This document shows, in pieces, positions 45,360 through 58,251 of a stretch of DNA of 64,000 nucleotides. The first letter of the stretch is position 1, and every line of letters begins with the position of its first letter. A program made the translations under genes and the position numbers. The stretch is from Hordeum vulgare subsp. vulgare (lineage: Eukaryota; Streptophyta; Magnoliopsida; Poales; Poaceae), in NCBI RefSeq assembly GCF_904849725.1, contig NC_058519.1, forward strand, positions 533,146,316 to 533,210,315, given 5' to 3'. The notes under the pieces were generated by a model. The model saw nothing but the letters and a program-made list of their open reading frames with translations, was not told where the DNA came from and searched no databases.

Positions 45360-46958
45360 ATGGAAACTAATCCTTTGAGGATCTTGTTCGGGGTATCTTC
45401 ACCTCGAACGGAAGCACAAGGATTTGCTCCTCAACCTGCTGCACCTACTGAAAATATTTGCTATGAATTTCCTTCGGGTATGCTTGAGAAACTGCTGGCT
45501 AATCCTTTTACAGGAGATGGAGCATCACATCCCGACTTGCATCTAATCTATGTCGATTAAGTTTGTGGTTTATTTAAGCTTGCAGGTTTGCCCGAGGATG
45601 AGGTCAAGAAGAAGGTGTTTCCCTTATCTTTGAGGGATAAAGCATTGACATGGTATAGGCTATGTGATGATACTAGATCATGGAACTACAACCGGTTGAA
45701 ATTGGAATTTCATCAAAAGTTTTATCCTATGCATCTACTACATCGTGATCAAAATTATATTTATAATTTTTGGCCTCGTGACAGAGAAAGCATCGCTCAA
45801 GCTTGGGGGAGGCTTAAATCAATGTTATATTCATGCCCCAACCATGAGCTCTCGAAAGAAATTATCATTCAGAACTTTTATGCTCGGCATTCTCATGATG
45901 ATCGCACCATGGTTGACACTTCTTGTACTGGTTCTTTTATGAAGAGAGATATTGACTTCAGATGGAATTTACTGGAAAGAATTAAACACAACTATGAATA
46001 TTGGGAGTTTGATGAAGGTAAGGAGTCAGGTACGAATCTCAAGTTTGATTGCGCTAAATCCTTTGTTGAAACAAATACTTTTTGTGATTTTGGCGCTGAA
46101 TATGGACTTGACTATGAGATAGTAGCTTCATTGCGTGAATCATTTGCTGCTCATATTGATCTCCCTAAAGAGAAGTGGTTTAAATATCATCCTCCCTTAG
46201 AAGTCAATGTAGTTAAACCCAATCCAGTTGAAGAGAAAGTCATCGCTTATAATGATCCTATTGTTCCTAGTGCTTCCATTGAGAAACCACCTTTCCTTGT
46301 TAGAATAAAGGATCATGCTAAAGCTCCAACTGTGATACGTAAGGGCTACATTAGAACACCTACACCCCCTGAGCAAATTAGAGTTGAACCTAGCATTGCT
46401 ATTATCAAAGATCTCATGTCCGACAATGTTGATGGGCATGACATTCACTTCTCTGAAGATGCTGCTAGAATTGCTAAACCTCATACTAGAGACAAACATA
46501 GGCCTGTTATTGGCATGCGTGTTGTTTCTGTTAAGATAGGAGATCATTGTTATAATGGTTTATGTGACGTGGCTGCTAGTGTTAGTTCAATACCTTGATC
46601 TCTATATGATGAAATTAAATACGAGATTGCACCAGTTGAGATGGAACCTATTGATGTCACTATTCAGCTTGCCAATAGAGATACTATCTGCCCTTTGGGA
46701 ATTGTTAGAGATGTTGAAGTCTTGTGTGGTAAAACGAAGTATCCTACTGATTTTCTTGTTCTTGCTACCACACAAGATAGCTTTTGTCCCATCATATTTG
46801 GCAGACCTTTCCTCAATACTATCGATGCTCATATTGACTATGAGAAGCAAACTGTTACTGTTGGCTTTGAAGGTGTGTCACATGAGTTCAATTTCTCCAA
46901 GTTTGGCACACAACATCATGAAAATAGTTGCCTAGTAAGGATGAAATTATTGCCCTAG
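45360..46958 (+). pseudogene. E7: gag-protease
   Basis: ATG 45360 (METNPLRILF) opens a frame that continues to 46958. Stops are TAA at 45558-45560 and TGA at 46596-46598. The Retrotrans_gag core (KVFPLSLRDKALTWYRL, then WNYNRLKLEFHQKFYP) is at 45612-45730, and a conserved SIAQAWGRLKSMLYSCPNHE follows. The protease active site is at about 46559-46597, LCDVAASVSSIP, where the family's usual DLGA is changed to DVAA. FCPIIFGRPFLNTIDAH closes the domain at about 46784. A frameshift near 46925 moves the continuation (PSKDEIIALASIVVPPTNPL) to the +2 frame, which stops at 47197. Confidence 0.87.
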
Positions 46959-48724
46959 CTTCTATTGTTGTGCCTCCTACTAATCCTTTAGAGAAATACT
47001 TGCTTGAGCATGAAAATGATATGCATATGGATGAAAGGAATGAGATAGATAGAGTTATCTTTGGACAACATCCTATCCTTAAGAATAATTTGCTTGTTGA
47101 ACTTCTTGGAGATCCACCCCCAACAAAGGGTGATCCTGTGTTCGAGCTTAAACAATTGCCTGATACTCTTAAGTATGCTTATTTTGATGAAAAATAGATA
47201 TATATCATGTTATGATTAGTGCTAGCCTCTAAGAGCATGAAGAAAAGAAGTTACTAAAAAACTCTAAGGAAGCACCGTGCTGCTATTGGATATACTCTTG
47301 ATGATCTTGAGGGCATTAGTCCCACTCTATGCCAGCACAAGATTAAAACCGATCCTGATTCCAAACCAGTTGCTGATCATCAAAGGAGATTAAATCCTAA
47401 GATCAAAGAGGTAGTAAGAAAAGAAATACTAAAGCTCCTGGAAGCAGGTATTATCTATCATGTTGCTCATAGTGATTGGGTAAGTCTGGTGCATTGTGTC
47501 CCTAAGAAGGGAGGTATTACCGTTGTCCCTAATGATAAGGATGAATTGATCCCACAGAGGATTATTACTGGCTATAGGATGGTGATTGATTTTAGGAAAT
47601 TGAATAAAGCCACTAGGAAAGATCATTACCCTTTGCCTTTTATCGACCAAATGCTAGAAAGACTGTCTAAACACACACACTTCTGCTTTCTAGATGGTTA
47701 TTCTGGTTTCTCCCAAATACATGTTGCATAATCTGATCAGGAGAAAACCACTTTCACCTGCCCTTTCGGTACCTTTGCTTACAGACGTATGCCTTTTGGC
47801 TAATGTAATGCACCTGCCACCTTTCAAAGATGTATGATGGCTATATTCTTTGACTTTTGTGCAAAGATTGTTGAGGTTTTCATGGATGACTTCTCCATTT
47901 ATGGGTCTTCTTTTGATGATTGCCTCAGCAACCTGGATCGAGTCTTGCGGAGATGTAAAGATACCAATCTTGTCTTGAATTGGGAGAAGTGCCACTTTAT
48001 GGTTAATGAAGGTATCGTCTTAGGACATAAAATTTCTGAAAGAGGTATTGAAGTCGATATGGCTAAGGTTGACGCGATCGAGAAAATTCCATGCCCCATA
48101 GATATCAAAGGTATAAGAAGTTTCCTTGGTCATGCTGGTTTCTATAGAAGGTTCATTAAAGACTTTAAGATTTCTAGGCCTCTTACCAATCTCTTGCAAA
48201 AGGATATTCCTTTTGTTTTTGATGATGATTGTGAGGAAGCCTTCGAAATACTTAAGAAGGCCTTGATAACTGCGCCTATTGTTCAACCACCTGATTGGAA
48301 ATTACCTTTTGAAATCATGTGTGATGCTAGTGATTCTGATGTTGGTGATGTTCTAGGACAAAGAGTTGATAAGAAGTTGAATGTTATTCACTATGCTAGT
48401 AAAACTCTAGACAGTGCCGAAAGAAACTATGCTACTACTGAAAAGGAATTTTTAGCAGTCGTGTTTGCATGTGAAAAGTTCAAGTCTTACATAGTTGATT
48501 CCAAAGTCACTATTCACACTGATCATGCTGCTATTAAGTACCTCATTGAAAAGAAAGACGCTGAACCTAGACTTATTAGATGGGTTGTCTTGCTACAAGA
48601 ATTTGATTTGCATGTTGTTGATAGGAAGGGTGCTGAGCACCCCGTAGCAGATAACTTGTCTAGGTTGGAGAATGTTCTTGATGACCACAACCTATTGATG
48701 ATAGCTTTCCTGATGAGCAACTGA
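46928..48724 (+). pseudogene. E7: reverse transcriptase and RNase H
   Basis: Frame is constant from about 47260 to 48724, with TAA at 47729-47731 and 47801-47803. RT motifs: LEAGIIYHVAHSDWV, ITGYRMVIDFRKLNKATRKD, CFLDGYSGFSQI (first Asp), TFTCPFGTFAYRRMPFG and [10 protein letters not shown] (catalytic Asp pair, about 47878-47907). The [13 protein letters not shown] and [14 protein letters not shown] segments mark the thumb. RNase H motifs: [46 protein letters not shown]. The part 47197-47260 is shifted and stop-rich. A deletion near 48690 moves the end of the domain into the integrase frame. It copies the RNA into DNA in intact relatives. Confidence 0.9.
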
Positions 48725-50136
48725 GTGTCATCAATACTTCACGTAGTACACCGTGGTATGCTGATTATGCAAATTATATCATTGCCAAATATATACCACC
48801 TAGTTTCACATACCAGCAAAAGAAGAAATTCTTCTTCGATTTGAGACATTACTTGTGGGATGACCCTCACCTTTATAAAGAAGGAGTAGATGGTGTTATT
48901 AGACGTTGTGTACCTGAACATGAACAGGGACAGATCCTATAGAAGTGTCACTCTGAGGCTTACGGAGGACACCATGCGGGAGATAGAACTGCACACAAGG
49001 TATTGCAATCAGGTGTCTATTGGCCCATTCTCTTCAAGGATGCATGTAAGTTTGTCTTGTCTTGTGACAAATGTCAAAGAATAGGTAATATCAGTAAACG
49101 TCAGGAAATGCCTATGAATTATTCACTTGTCATTGAACCATTTCATGTTTGGGGCTTTGATTATATGGGATCTTTTCCAAAATCCAACGGGTATACTCAT
49201 ATCCTAGTTGATGTTGATTACGTTAATAAGTGGGTAAAAGCTATCCCAACTAGTAGTGCTGATCACAACACCTCTATCAGGATGCTTAAAGAAGTTATTT
49301 TCCCTAGATTTGGAGTCCGTAGATATCTAATGACTGATGGTGGTTCACATTTCATTCATGGTGCTTTCCGTAAAACGCTTGCTAAGTATGATGTCAACCA
49401 TAGAATTGCATCTCCCTATCATCCTCAGTCCAGTTGTCAAGTAGAGCTAAGTAATAGAGAGATTAAACTAATTCTGCAAAAGACTGTCAATAGGTCTAGA
49501 AAGAATTGGTCTAAGAAGCTCGATGATGCACTGTGGGCTTATAGAACTGCTTATAAGAATCCCATGGGCATGTCTCCCTACAAAATGGTTTACGGTAAAG
49601 CTTGTCATTTACCTCTTGAGCTAGAGCATAAGGCATATTGGGCAATCAAAGAGCTCAACTTTGATTTCAAACTTGCTGGTGAGAAGAGGTTATTTGATAT
49701 TAGCTCGCTTGACGAATGGAGACCTCAGGCATATGAAAATGCCAAGTTGTTTAAAGAAAAGGTTAAGAGGTGGCATGACAAAAGGATACAAAAACGTGAG
49801 TTTTATGTAGATGATTATGTCTTGCTGTATAATTCTCGTTTAATATTTTTTGCAGGCAAGCTTCTCTCTAAATGGGAAGGTCCTTACATTGTTGAGGAAT
49901 TATATTGTTCCGGTGCCATCAAGATCAACAACAAGCAAGGCAATTTTTCGAGAGTGGTAAATGGGCAAAGAATCAAGCATTATATCTCAGGTACTCCCAT
50001 AAATGTTGAAAGCAATATTATCAATACCATAACTCCGGAGGAGTACATAAGGGATATTTATCAGCCTGTTTCAGACTCTGATAACGAAGAGGTATGTGAT
50101 TCGGTAAGTAAACCGACTCCAAAACTTTTCCAGTAG
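48725..50136 (+). pseudogene. E7: integrase
   Basis: The frame reads from WYADYANYIIAKYIPP (about 48752) to TAG 50134-50136, with one TAG at 48940-48942. Zinc-binding region: HSEAYGGHHAGDRTAHK and CDKCQRIGN. Core catalytic residues: Asp in WGFDYMGSFP (about 49153), Asp in LMTDGGSHF (about 49330) and Glu in CQVELSNREIK (about 49437), all present. Later conserved parts are KNPMGMSPYKMVYGKACHLP, KLFKEKVKRWHDKRI and LLSKWEGPYIVEE. The domain ends in the family tail DSVSKPTPKLFQ. From 49003 on it is open for 377 codons, the best-preserved stretch of this element. Confidence 0.92.
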
Positions 50137-50250
50137 GAATTTTTCTCCGTTTTGGATTTTTTTAGAAAAGTAGAAAAATTTTAAGCAGTCCAGAAAGCGC
50201 ACGAGGAGGCGACAAGCCTGCCAGGCGTGGGCCACCCCCATGTCCGCGCC
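50137..50250 (+). mobile_element. E7: start of the region after integrase
   Basis: AT-rich then GC-rich non-coding sequence. It matches E8 at about 63490-63605 on the minus strand, up to CCGCGCC, where E8 interrupts it. The last five bases are the expected left target-site copy of E8. Confidence 0.75.
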
Positions 50251-51768
50251 GATGACCCACAACTATAGGGGATCTATCGTAGTCCTTTCGATAAGTAAGA
50301 GTGTCGAAACCAACGAGGAGGAGAAGGATCTAATAAGTGATTTTCAGCAAGGTAATCTCTGCAAGCACTGAAATTATCGGTAACAAGTAGTTGTGTAGTG
50401 AGATGATTCGCAATAAGTAGCAAGTAACAATGGTAACAACGATGCAGCAAAGTGGTCCAATCCCTTTTGTAGCAAGGGACAAGCCTGGACAAACTCTTAT
50501 AGGAGGTAAAACACTCCCGAGGACACATGGGAATTTCTGTCAAGTTAGTTTTCCTCATGTTCATTTGATTCGCGTTCGCTACTTTGATAGTTTGATATGT
50601 GGGTGCACCGGTGCTTGGGTGCTACCCTTACTTGGACAAGCATCCCACTTATGATTAACCCCTCTCGCAAGCATCCGCAACTACGAAAGAAGAATTAAGA
50701 TAAAGTCTATCCTTAGCATTAAACTAGTGGATCCAAATGAGCCCCTTACGAAGCAACGCATAAACTAGGGTTTAAGCTTCTGTCACTCTAGCAACCCATC
50801 ATCTACTTACGACTTCCCAATGCCTTTCTCTAGGCCGAAATAATGGTGAAGTTTTATCTAGTCGACGTTCACATAACACCACTAGAGAAGAGATAACATA
50901 CAACACATCAAAATATCGAACGAATACCAAATTCACATGACTACTTATAGAATGACTTATCCCATGTCCTCAGGAACAAAAGTAACTACTCACAAAGCAT
51001 AATCATATTCATGACCAGAGAGGTAATGAATAGCATCAAAGATCTGAACCTATAATCTTCCACCAAGTAATCCAACTAGCATCAACTACAAAGAGTAATT
51101 AACACTACTAGCAACCTTACAGGTGCCAATCGGAGTCGCGAGACGGAGATTGGTTACAAGAGATGAAGTAGGGTTTGGAGATGAGATGGTGCTAATGAAG
51201 ATGTTGATGGTGACGAGTCCCCTCCGATGAGAGGAGTGTTGGTGATGATGATGGCGATGATTTCCCCCTCCCGGAGGGAAGTTTCCTCGGCACGATGACC
51301 CTGCCGGAGCTCTAGATTGGTTCTCCTCAAGTTCCGCCTCGTGGCGGCAGCGAATCCTCCCGAAAGCCTCATCCTGATTTTTTCTGGAACGAAACCCTTC
51401 TTGTAGCAAAAGAGGGGGGCCAGAGGGCCACCAGGGAGCCCACAAGCCCCCTAGGCGCGGCCAGGGGGGCGCACCTAGCAGGCTTGTGGCCTCCTGCTGG
51501 ATCCCCTCTGGTACTTCTTCGGCCCAGTATTTTTTATAAATTTCAAAAGAAATCCTCGTTGATTTTCACGGATTTTGGAGTTGCGCATAATAGGTATCTC
51601 AAACTTGCTTCTTTTCATGCCAGAATTCCAGCTGTTGGCATACTCCCTCTTCATGTAAACCTTGCAAAATAAGAGAGAAAAGGCATAAGTATTGTATCGT
51701 GAAGTGTAATAACAGCCCAAAAAGCGATAAATATCAATATGAAAGCATGATGCAAAATGGACGTATCA
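50251..51768 (-). repeat. E8: 3' LTR on the minus strand
   Basis: On the minus strand it starts TGATACGTCCATTTTGC (51768) and ends at 50251, where the final bases read CATC with the terminal A altered. It is the same family as E1 and E7. A polypurine tract (minus AGCTTGGTGGAGT) abuts it at 51769-51781. Confidence 0.9.
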
Positions 51769-52371
51769 ACTCCACCAAGCTTAGACCTCGCTTGTCCTCA
51801 AGCGAAAGCCAAGATCAATAAATATGCCCACATGTTTAGAGAGAGAGGTGTCGACAAAACAAGATACGAACATGCAGGCATCATGATAATAGTCAGAATA
51901 GCAATACCATCATATGAACTCTTATGCTAAAGTGACAATTCCTTCACAAGGTAAAGTATGGGTCAAGAGCCTTACCGAGAATTAACAACTGATAGCCTTT
52001 AGTCATTGAAGCAATTGCAATTTATCATAGCATCAGAAAGAGTCGAATAAGAGCTTGTAAAGCAAATCCACATACTCAATCATCTATTTGTCTTCTACAA
52101 TTGCTACAACTCATGTGGTACTCCTGAGATCAAAGTTTCAGCTGAACACAGAGAAAGATAGGGGCTTATAGTTTTGCCTCCCAACTACTTACCTCAAGGG
52201 TAATGTCAACAATAATAATTCATGAATACTTAATTCCAAGTTGACATATGAATATAGATATTTCCCTAGCATATGACGTTAGCTAAGAAAAAGGCGAAAT
52301 AAGGAATTGGTGTAGATCACCATGACTCTTTCAAGGGCAAAACGTAAAGGTACAAGATAGGCCCTTCGTAG
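51769..52371 (-). mobile_element. E8: 3' untranslated region
   Basis: On the minus strand this matches 1-433 of E1 and extends about 170 bp further upstream. The hairpin GCTTG-AGGA-CAAGC is at 51790-51803. No genes. It ends abruptly at 52372, where truncated E9 LTR begins. Confidence 0.85.
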
Positions 52372-54561
52372 AGTAAAACTTCATAAATCCATCCAAAATT
52401 CACACTAACTCCAAATTGCTTGATTCAAATTTCTACAGGTTCCTAAATTCACGCTCTATCCACATATGTGCTTTGCACATTTTTCCAAGAAGATTTTCTG
52501 TAGTGTTAATATTCAAATCCAGATCTGAATATTATTGTCCCACCTTTCAAAATTCCTAGCAAATTCAAATCAACTCCAAATGGAGTGATTCCAATTCCTA
52601 GGGCCTTCTAAAATCATTCCCTATCTTTAGAACCTTGGTCAACATTTTACTCAGGCTTTATTCTGTTACAAGAAATAAATAGCTTCCTGTTGCTATTTAT
52701 TCCACATTAGAAAATTCCTAGGATATCCATATAAACTCCAAATCCAGTGAATCAACTTCCTAAAGATTTCCAAAATCATGCTTTGTTTATTGAGTGCCCA
52801 TACTCATTTTTAAGAGAATGATTTCTGTGGGCTTCTTCAATAATCACCTATTCCTTCTTTCCTCCATTCAAACACCCGTGATGATCCAAACTCCCTTGGC
52901 AAAGATTCATGTATTTTTCTTATGACCAGAGAGGTCCAAGAAAAATCTAACTTCTATTTAGAGGACACTTTTGTTTCTGCTTGCTGTGTGGCTTACTATA
53001 ACTGTTTCTCACGATAGTTAACGGGTAGACGGAGTATTCGGAGTTGGAGAAGAAGACCTCGAAGACCCCAAGTACTTACGTGAGCAAGGCAAACAGCCCT
53101 TTGACCATGACTGAGCATATGTTACTTTGCACGTTAAGATAGCAAGTATTCCCGTTGCATATGATCATAAGTGCCAGTAATCATTTGATATGATTTTACC
53201 GAAGGCTCCCCCGGAGCACATGCATTGAGCTTGATCCTACCCTTAAGGGTCCTTCTAATACCATGTTGACAAGTAAAGATAGAAGTAGTATTATCATGAG
53301 CATGTTGTTGACATAAAGCAAGAGTTTACTAAAACCCCGTCGGGTGCCACTAATGCCCGAGGGTGATGATGAGTTAGGTGGTCACTTTCAGTGAAGTGAT
53401 GCACCCGGTATTTCTATGAGTATGGTTTCGGAAATGGGATTAGATTTATGATGTGTCGACCGTCCCAACCTTACCGGTACGACCATGTTACCCCTCGTGG
53501 GACAGGGGTATGTTAATTACTCTGGTCGATGCTAGCAAAGAGCGACAGTACTAGTGGCGGGAGTGATGTGTGGTCACTCTCGTGATGGGATCGTGCCAGG
53601 TAGGACGACTATGCCATTTTTATGAGTTCCAGTCACACCGTTGGTCCCCGCATGGTTGGTACTATCCAAAGTTGGAGCTCGTAAGACGTACAACATGTGG
53701 GCTGGGTACCAATCGAGTGGACCTCATTGCCTAGTATCGTCAGGGGAAAGGCATTGAGAGGGTACTTGCCTCGGGTATCTGATATAACGCGAGTCGTGGA
53801 TGACATGGAAGTTTCCCGGATCTCGTGGGTCCAGCGTACTACCTCTGCAGAGTGTAAACTATTTGAATAGCCGTGTCCATTGTCAAGGACAGTTGGGTAA
53901 TCCTGCTTAAACTACGTCCAGTTATTTCCGCATAAACCAAGTGTGAGTGTGTGTGGTGTTCGAAAAAGGTGTTGGTATGACAGTAATGATATGACCAAGT
54001 TCGGTGACTTGGCATATAGGGTGAACCCGGAAGGTTCAGCCCTCGACAGATATATTGATATCTGTAACCTATTCTTCAAAAGTAATTCTTTAACTTGATG
54101 CATAATCATGATCATTCCACCAAGATGAGTTACACCAAAGATGCATGATATTGTTATCCTTCACTTTCATTGTTCATATCATGGGCTGTTTGCGAGTACA
54201 TTCAAAGTACTCATTGGCTTGCCACTGGTCATTTCATTGACCTGGTATGAAAGAACATGATATGGTGAAGATTAACTCGGTGATGTTCTTGCGAGCTAGG
54301 ACGCTTCCCAGTCAGAATGCATGTAGGTTAAGGCTGATGGCATGGGCTCACGCTTTCAACCAATAATTCCGCTCTTGGTCCAATTTGGAGTGTTGGCCTT
54401 TAAGGCCCTATATATGTAAGACTTGACCGAGGTGGTCATTTACTGTATCAAACGATATGTATGGATGTAAGACTCTTCTATTCGGTATCTGTGTTCCGTG
54501 AGCATTGATCTCTGAGATCACTGAGCACGGCGATCTCGACTCGTAAGTCAGGGTCCCCACA
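52372..54561 (+). repeat. E9: 5' LTR, first half missing
   Basis: From AGTAAAACTTCATAAATCC onward this aligns without large gaps with 60661-62849 and ends GGGTCCCCACA. The part matching 58252-60660 is absent; the sequence to the left belongs to E8. Confidence 0.85.
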
Positions 54562-54565
54562 GAGT

Positions 54566-54578
54566 TGGTATCAGAGCC
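54566..54578 (+). other. E9: primer binding site (initiator tRNA-Met)
   Basis: TGGTATCAGAGCC is the exact complement of the plant initiator tRNA-Met 3' end. It follows the LTR end by four bases. Confidence 0.92.
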
Positions 54579-57500
54579 ATCCTCACTGTAGGAAGCCCTT
54601 AGTTAGCACGGACGTTAGTTAGGATAAAACTGCTTTCCAGATCCTTCAAAATACTTACAAAACCTATATATTTTCTCAACTCTCCTAAATCTTCAAAGAA
54701 AGTGAAGGTTATGCTCTAGCCTTCCACTCTTATTTTCTTGACACTCCTCGTCTACTTTTTAAAAAACTTGCAAATGGTCGCTAGTACCTTTTGCCCTCTG
54801 ACCACGGGATAATTTGAAATCCTCGTGGGCAGCCCGGAAGGAAGTAAACTTTCCAGGCAAACACGTGTGCTGAAGGACAAAGATGACAACACTACGACCA
54901 AATGACACCAGCAGAAGTACCTCCCTGAGGAACAAGGGCATCGAGATTTAGAAGGTGGTGACACCCTCGGCACTGTTCCAGAGTGATGCCACTTTCACCT
55001 ACGATAATGTGGACATAATATATGCACACCATGATCTGCATCACTAATAGAGCGACCCTGTCAATTATAAGGATTGTGTTGACCACCACCGGTGGATGAG
55101 AACCTCGCCATTTGGTCTGCCTCACCTTAGTGAGCAGGAAAACGGTTCTCTTCATTCCCCGCTCTAGGTGTCAATCTTGCAATTAGTATGATTGACATAT
55201 CAGAACTCTATCATGTCTTGCAAATATCAATGCATGAAGATGTCCACTTGAGACTTTCGAAGCCTCGAAGACAAGAAGACAATGACAAGATCATGAAGAC
55301 AAGGAGATCCTGTCAATGACAGCAAAGAAGAACTAGCTTCATGAGTAACTCCTCAGACGAGAAGACAACAAGAGTTCTTTACAACTCAAGCGAATTGCTT
55401 CGGCAAGAGACAACAAGAGGCATGACAACACCATGAGAAGGTCCAGAAGACTTAGCAGAATCCTCTCTGAGGCACGAAGTAAGCACGACTATCGAGTCCC
55501 AGAACCTAGGTTATGATGAGCCGTGAATCCCCTATGCGAAGTCGAGTCTGTGACATGGTTCGGATGGACCATGTTATGTGTTGCTTGTTTTTTACTGTGC
55601 TTTGATATAAGTCGCACTTTTGCTTAGGCAACAAGCATGCGGTTATATCACTCGTCTTATTTTGATGTTCAAAACGATTTTGGCACTTGTTTAAGCTGAC
55701 TTTCCAAAGCTTGTTGATTGCGCTAAAACCCTTAGACACTCCCCTCTGTGCTCTCTCTCTCTCTCTCTCTCTCACCCCTCTCGACAACCGAAGACGGCAA
55801 GACAAGATGCACCAAAGATCCACTTCGAAGGATGACTGACACTAAAAACACTGACTGTGCTATGCATAACCGCACGTAACCGCAATAGTGATGCTTTTCC
55901 CTCAAGATAGGAAGAACCTCACTGGACCAGACTAACCTCCACAAGCCTTTCCGGCTCAAATTTTCTGGTCACGTGTCTAGTACACGGACTTTCCAGAACA
56001 CGTGTAGGTCCCTGATAAACCCCGCTTAACACCGGGTTCCTTATGGAACGAGTGATCGCAGTGAACAAGTATCCTTCGACCTTAAGCTAGCACCATAAAC
56101 TTCATGCTATAAATAGGACCGTTTTTGGATATAGAGTATTAGACTAAAAGTTGTTGTGATGATAATTGTTGTCTTGAGGATATAGTTAGACTATCTTGGT
56201 GGATCATAAGACCCTTGTATAGGTAGATGAACTTGGTGGAATGAATTGATATGGTATCATAACATATCCTTGGAGTAAGGTTGGATTTAGTAGGATGATC
56301 ATGATCATGAACAACAATAGTCTTGGTGGTATACATGACTTTAGCAAGTCGTTGGCATGATTTGATGCCTTTACCATAATGACTTGGAGTATGAAGTAGA
56401 CTTCTTATTGGATTTGAGTCTTGGATTTTAATAGGTAATCTTAATAGAGCATCGAGGATGACAGAGACCACATGGTTCGAAGTAAATTGGATTTAGCCCA
56501 ATAATCTCGATCGTCACACCATGTTTCTCGGTGGATATAGAGTGCGTATACTTGGAGTTGTCAGATTGGTTTACGAACCTATGTGGACTGGCCTCGAAGG
56601 TTAGATGGCCATGAGTATTGAAGTTGGTGGACATACGATGACGTAATTCTTGCAATAATATGTGAATTATGAGGACCATAAACAATTATGTAGAACCTCA
56701 TCAATGTTGGATTTGTAGGAGTGATAGGTCAAGTAATGATTGATCGGATTCATAGGAAGGAACAGAATATTCGATTGGGTACCATGTGTTTCCTTAGTAT
56801 ATTAATGCAGTATCCTGACCATTGTATGATCTAGCTGGATATTGGATTTGTAGCATCCCAGTGCGACGTTAGCAGCTTATATACCTCCCCGAGGTTCTTG
56901 GATAGTAATGCATGTGCATTTAGGGCTACACCATACTTGTAGCATTTGGGTTAGATCTTCCCTCAACCGTGGAGTTGACTAGCATGAGCGGTGTGGAGTT
57001 GACCCAGGGGGGATGGTATCTTTGATGAGATGAGGTGAAGTCGTCCCAGGCTAGCGGTCAAACTATTGGCATCCAAGGAATGTGCTTAGAGATAAAATGA
57101 TAATTGTTCCCCCACATCCTAGTTCCATGAGACCCTAAAGCTTCACCCATCGTGTCTGTGACGAACATGGGCATAAAGGACCAGGTCATGTGGACCATAA
57201 ACCCCCCTCGACCAGCAATCCCCCATAGCAAGTCCTCGTTCTCCTCACCTGACTCTTGAGCACTTTTCTTATGTCTTGTTTGGGGAAAGTATGTGGTGAT
57301 CCTCACTGATGACATACTTACTCACCCAGTAAGAGGAAGAACACCTTAGTCCTGTTTGGACGAGCCCAGGAATGCTGATTGTTATGCCTCTCGAGGGTAC
57401 AGTGTTATCTCGAGAAGGTGGGCTTCTTGAAGCAACCCCAAAACAACGGAAGTCTACCCTACTCAAGTCAAGACGAAGAACCGCCGTGGCGACGAAGCCA

Positions 57501-58236
57501 CGACATTGACGAAGAAGCAATAAAAGTCAACCACCGATCGTGCACCGACTACATCAACGATGTCCAGAAGCCTCGACGATTCAAGATGCCGAAACCTTTG
57601 GACAAGCGAGAGGATTAGAAAACCTGCTAAATGTGATTCCCCGCTTGCCGAGTCGCGGACCTTGGGAATGGATGACTCGTCTATACTCTTGGGTAGCCAG
57701 CTCATCCAGAACCTCTCGCAACCCTCCCAGATAGTAGGACCATTCTGGACTCTAAGCCTCCAAGCTTAGACTCATGGGTAAGACCCAACCCGGACCCTAT
57801 GATGAGAAGCCTTCGAAGACCATTTGCGACCATAGCTTGACTGCCGAAAGGAAGTCAAGGACTTCCCCATAAGCAGGAAGCTACACGAATACTTTGGTAG
57901 TGCGTTCTAACACGAGACATCTTGATGTCACTAACCCGCATGTGAAGCCCAGGACCACATCCCAGACACACCATCTTTCCACGTATTCTGACTTGGAATA
58001 CAGTTGCAAGCGAGGACCTTGCACGGACTTAGTTCACCAAGCCCTTGACCTCGGTCAAGCCTAACTTATTACCAGACCCCACCCACAATCAGTCAAGGAC
58101 GTGTGAAACATTTGAAGTTGTATCATCAAGCACCTCAAGATCACCACAGCAACATGGGGACAAGAAGACTACCTCCGACTCAAGATTTTGTATCTCTCCA
58201 ACCCCTAGCCTAGAAATCTCGGGGACGAGATTTTTT
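54579..58236 (+). mobile_element. E9: internal non-coding region
   Basis: I find no gag, protease, RT or integrase motif in any frame. The longest frames are short (about 60-110 codons) and lack recognisable domains. The sequence is of mixed composition with a CT microsatellite at 55751-55773. The end (TCTCGGGGACGAGATTTTTT) resembles the end of pol in chromovirus-type Gypsy elements, which may be a trace of the autonomous ancestor. Confidence 0.75.
55751..55773. repeat. CT dinucleotide microsatellite
   Basis: Uninterrupted CT run in the internal region of E9. Confidence 0.95.
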
Positions 58237-58251
58237 GAAGGGGGTAAGATC
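58237..58251 (+). other. E9: polypurine tract
   Basis: GAAGGGGGTAAGATC directly precedes the LTR start TGTTACACC. Confidence 0.8.

Larger units (their letters stand above)
43721..50250 (+). mobile_element. E7: Athila-type Gypsy element, 5' LTR through integrase
   Basis: The 5' LTR (43721-45253) is followed by a tRNA-Asp primer site, gag-protease, RT-RNase H and integrase. About 110 bp after the integrase stop, the sequence switches to the LTR of E8 in reverse orientation. The rest of E7 (downstream frame, 3' LTR) should lie beyond E8, outside the window. In-frame stops and at least three frameshifts make it non-functional. Confidence 0.9.
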
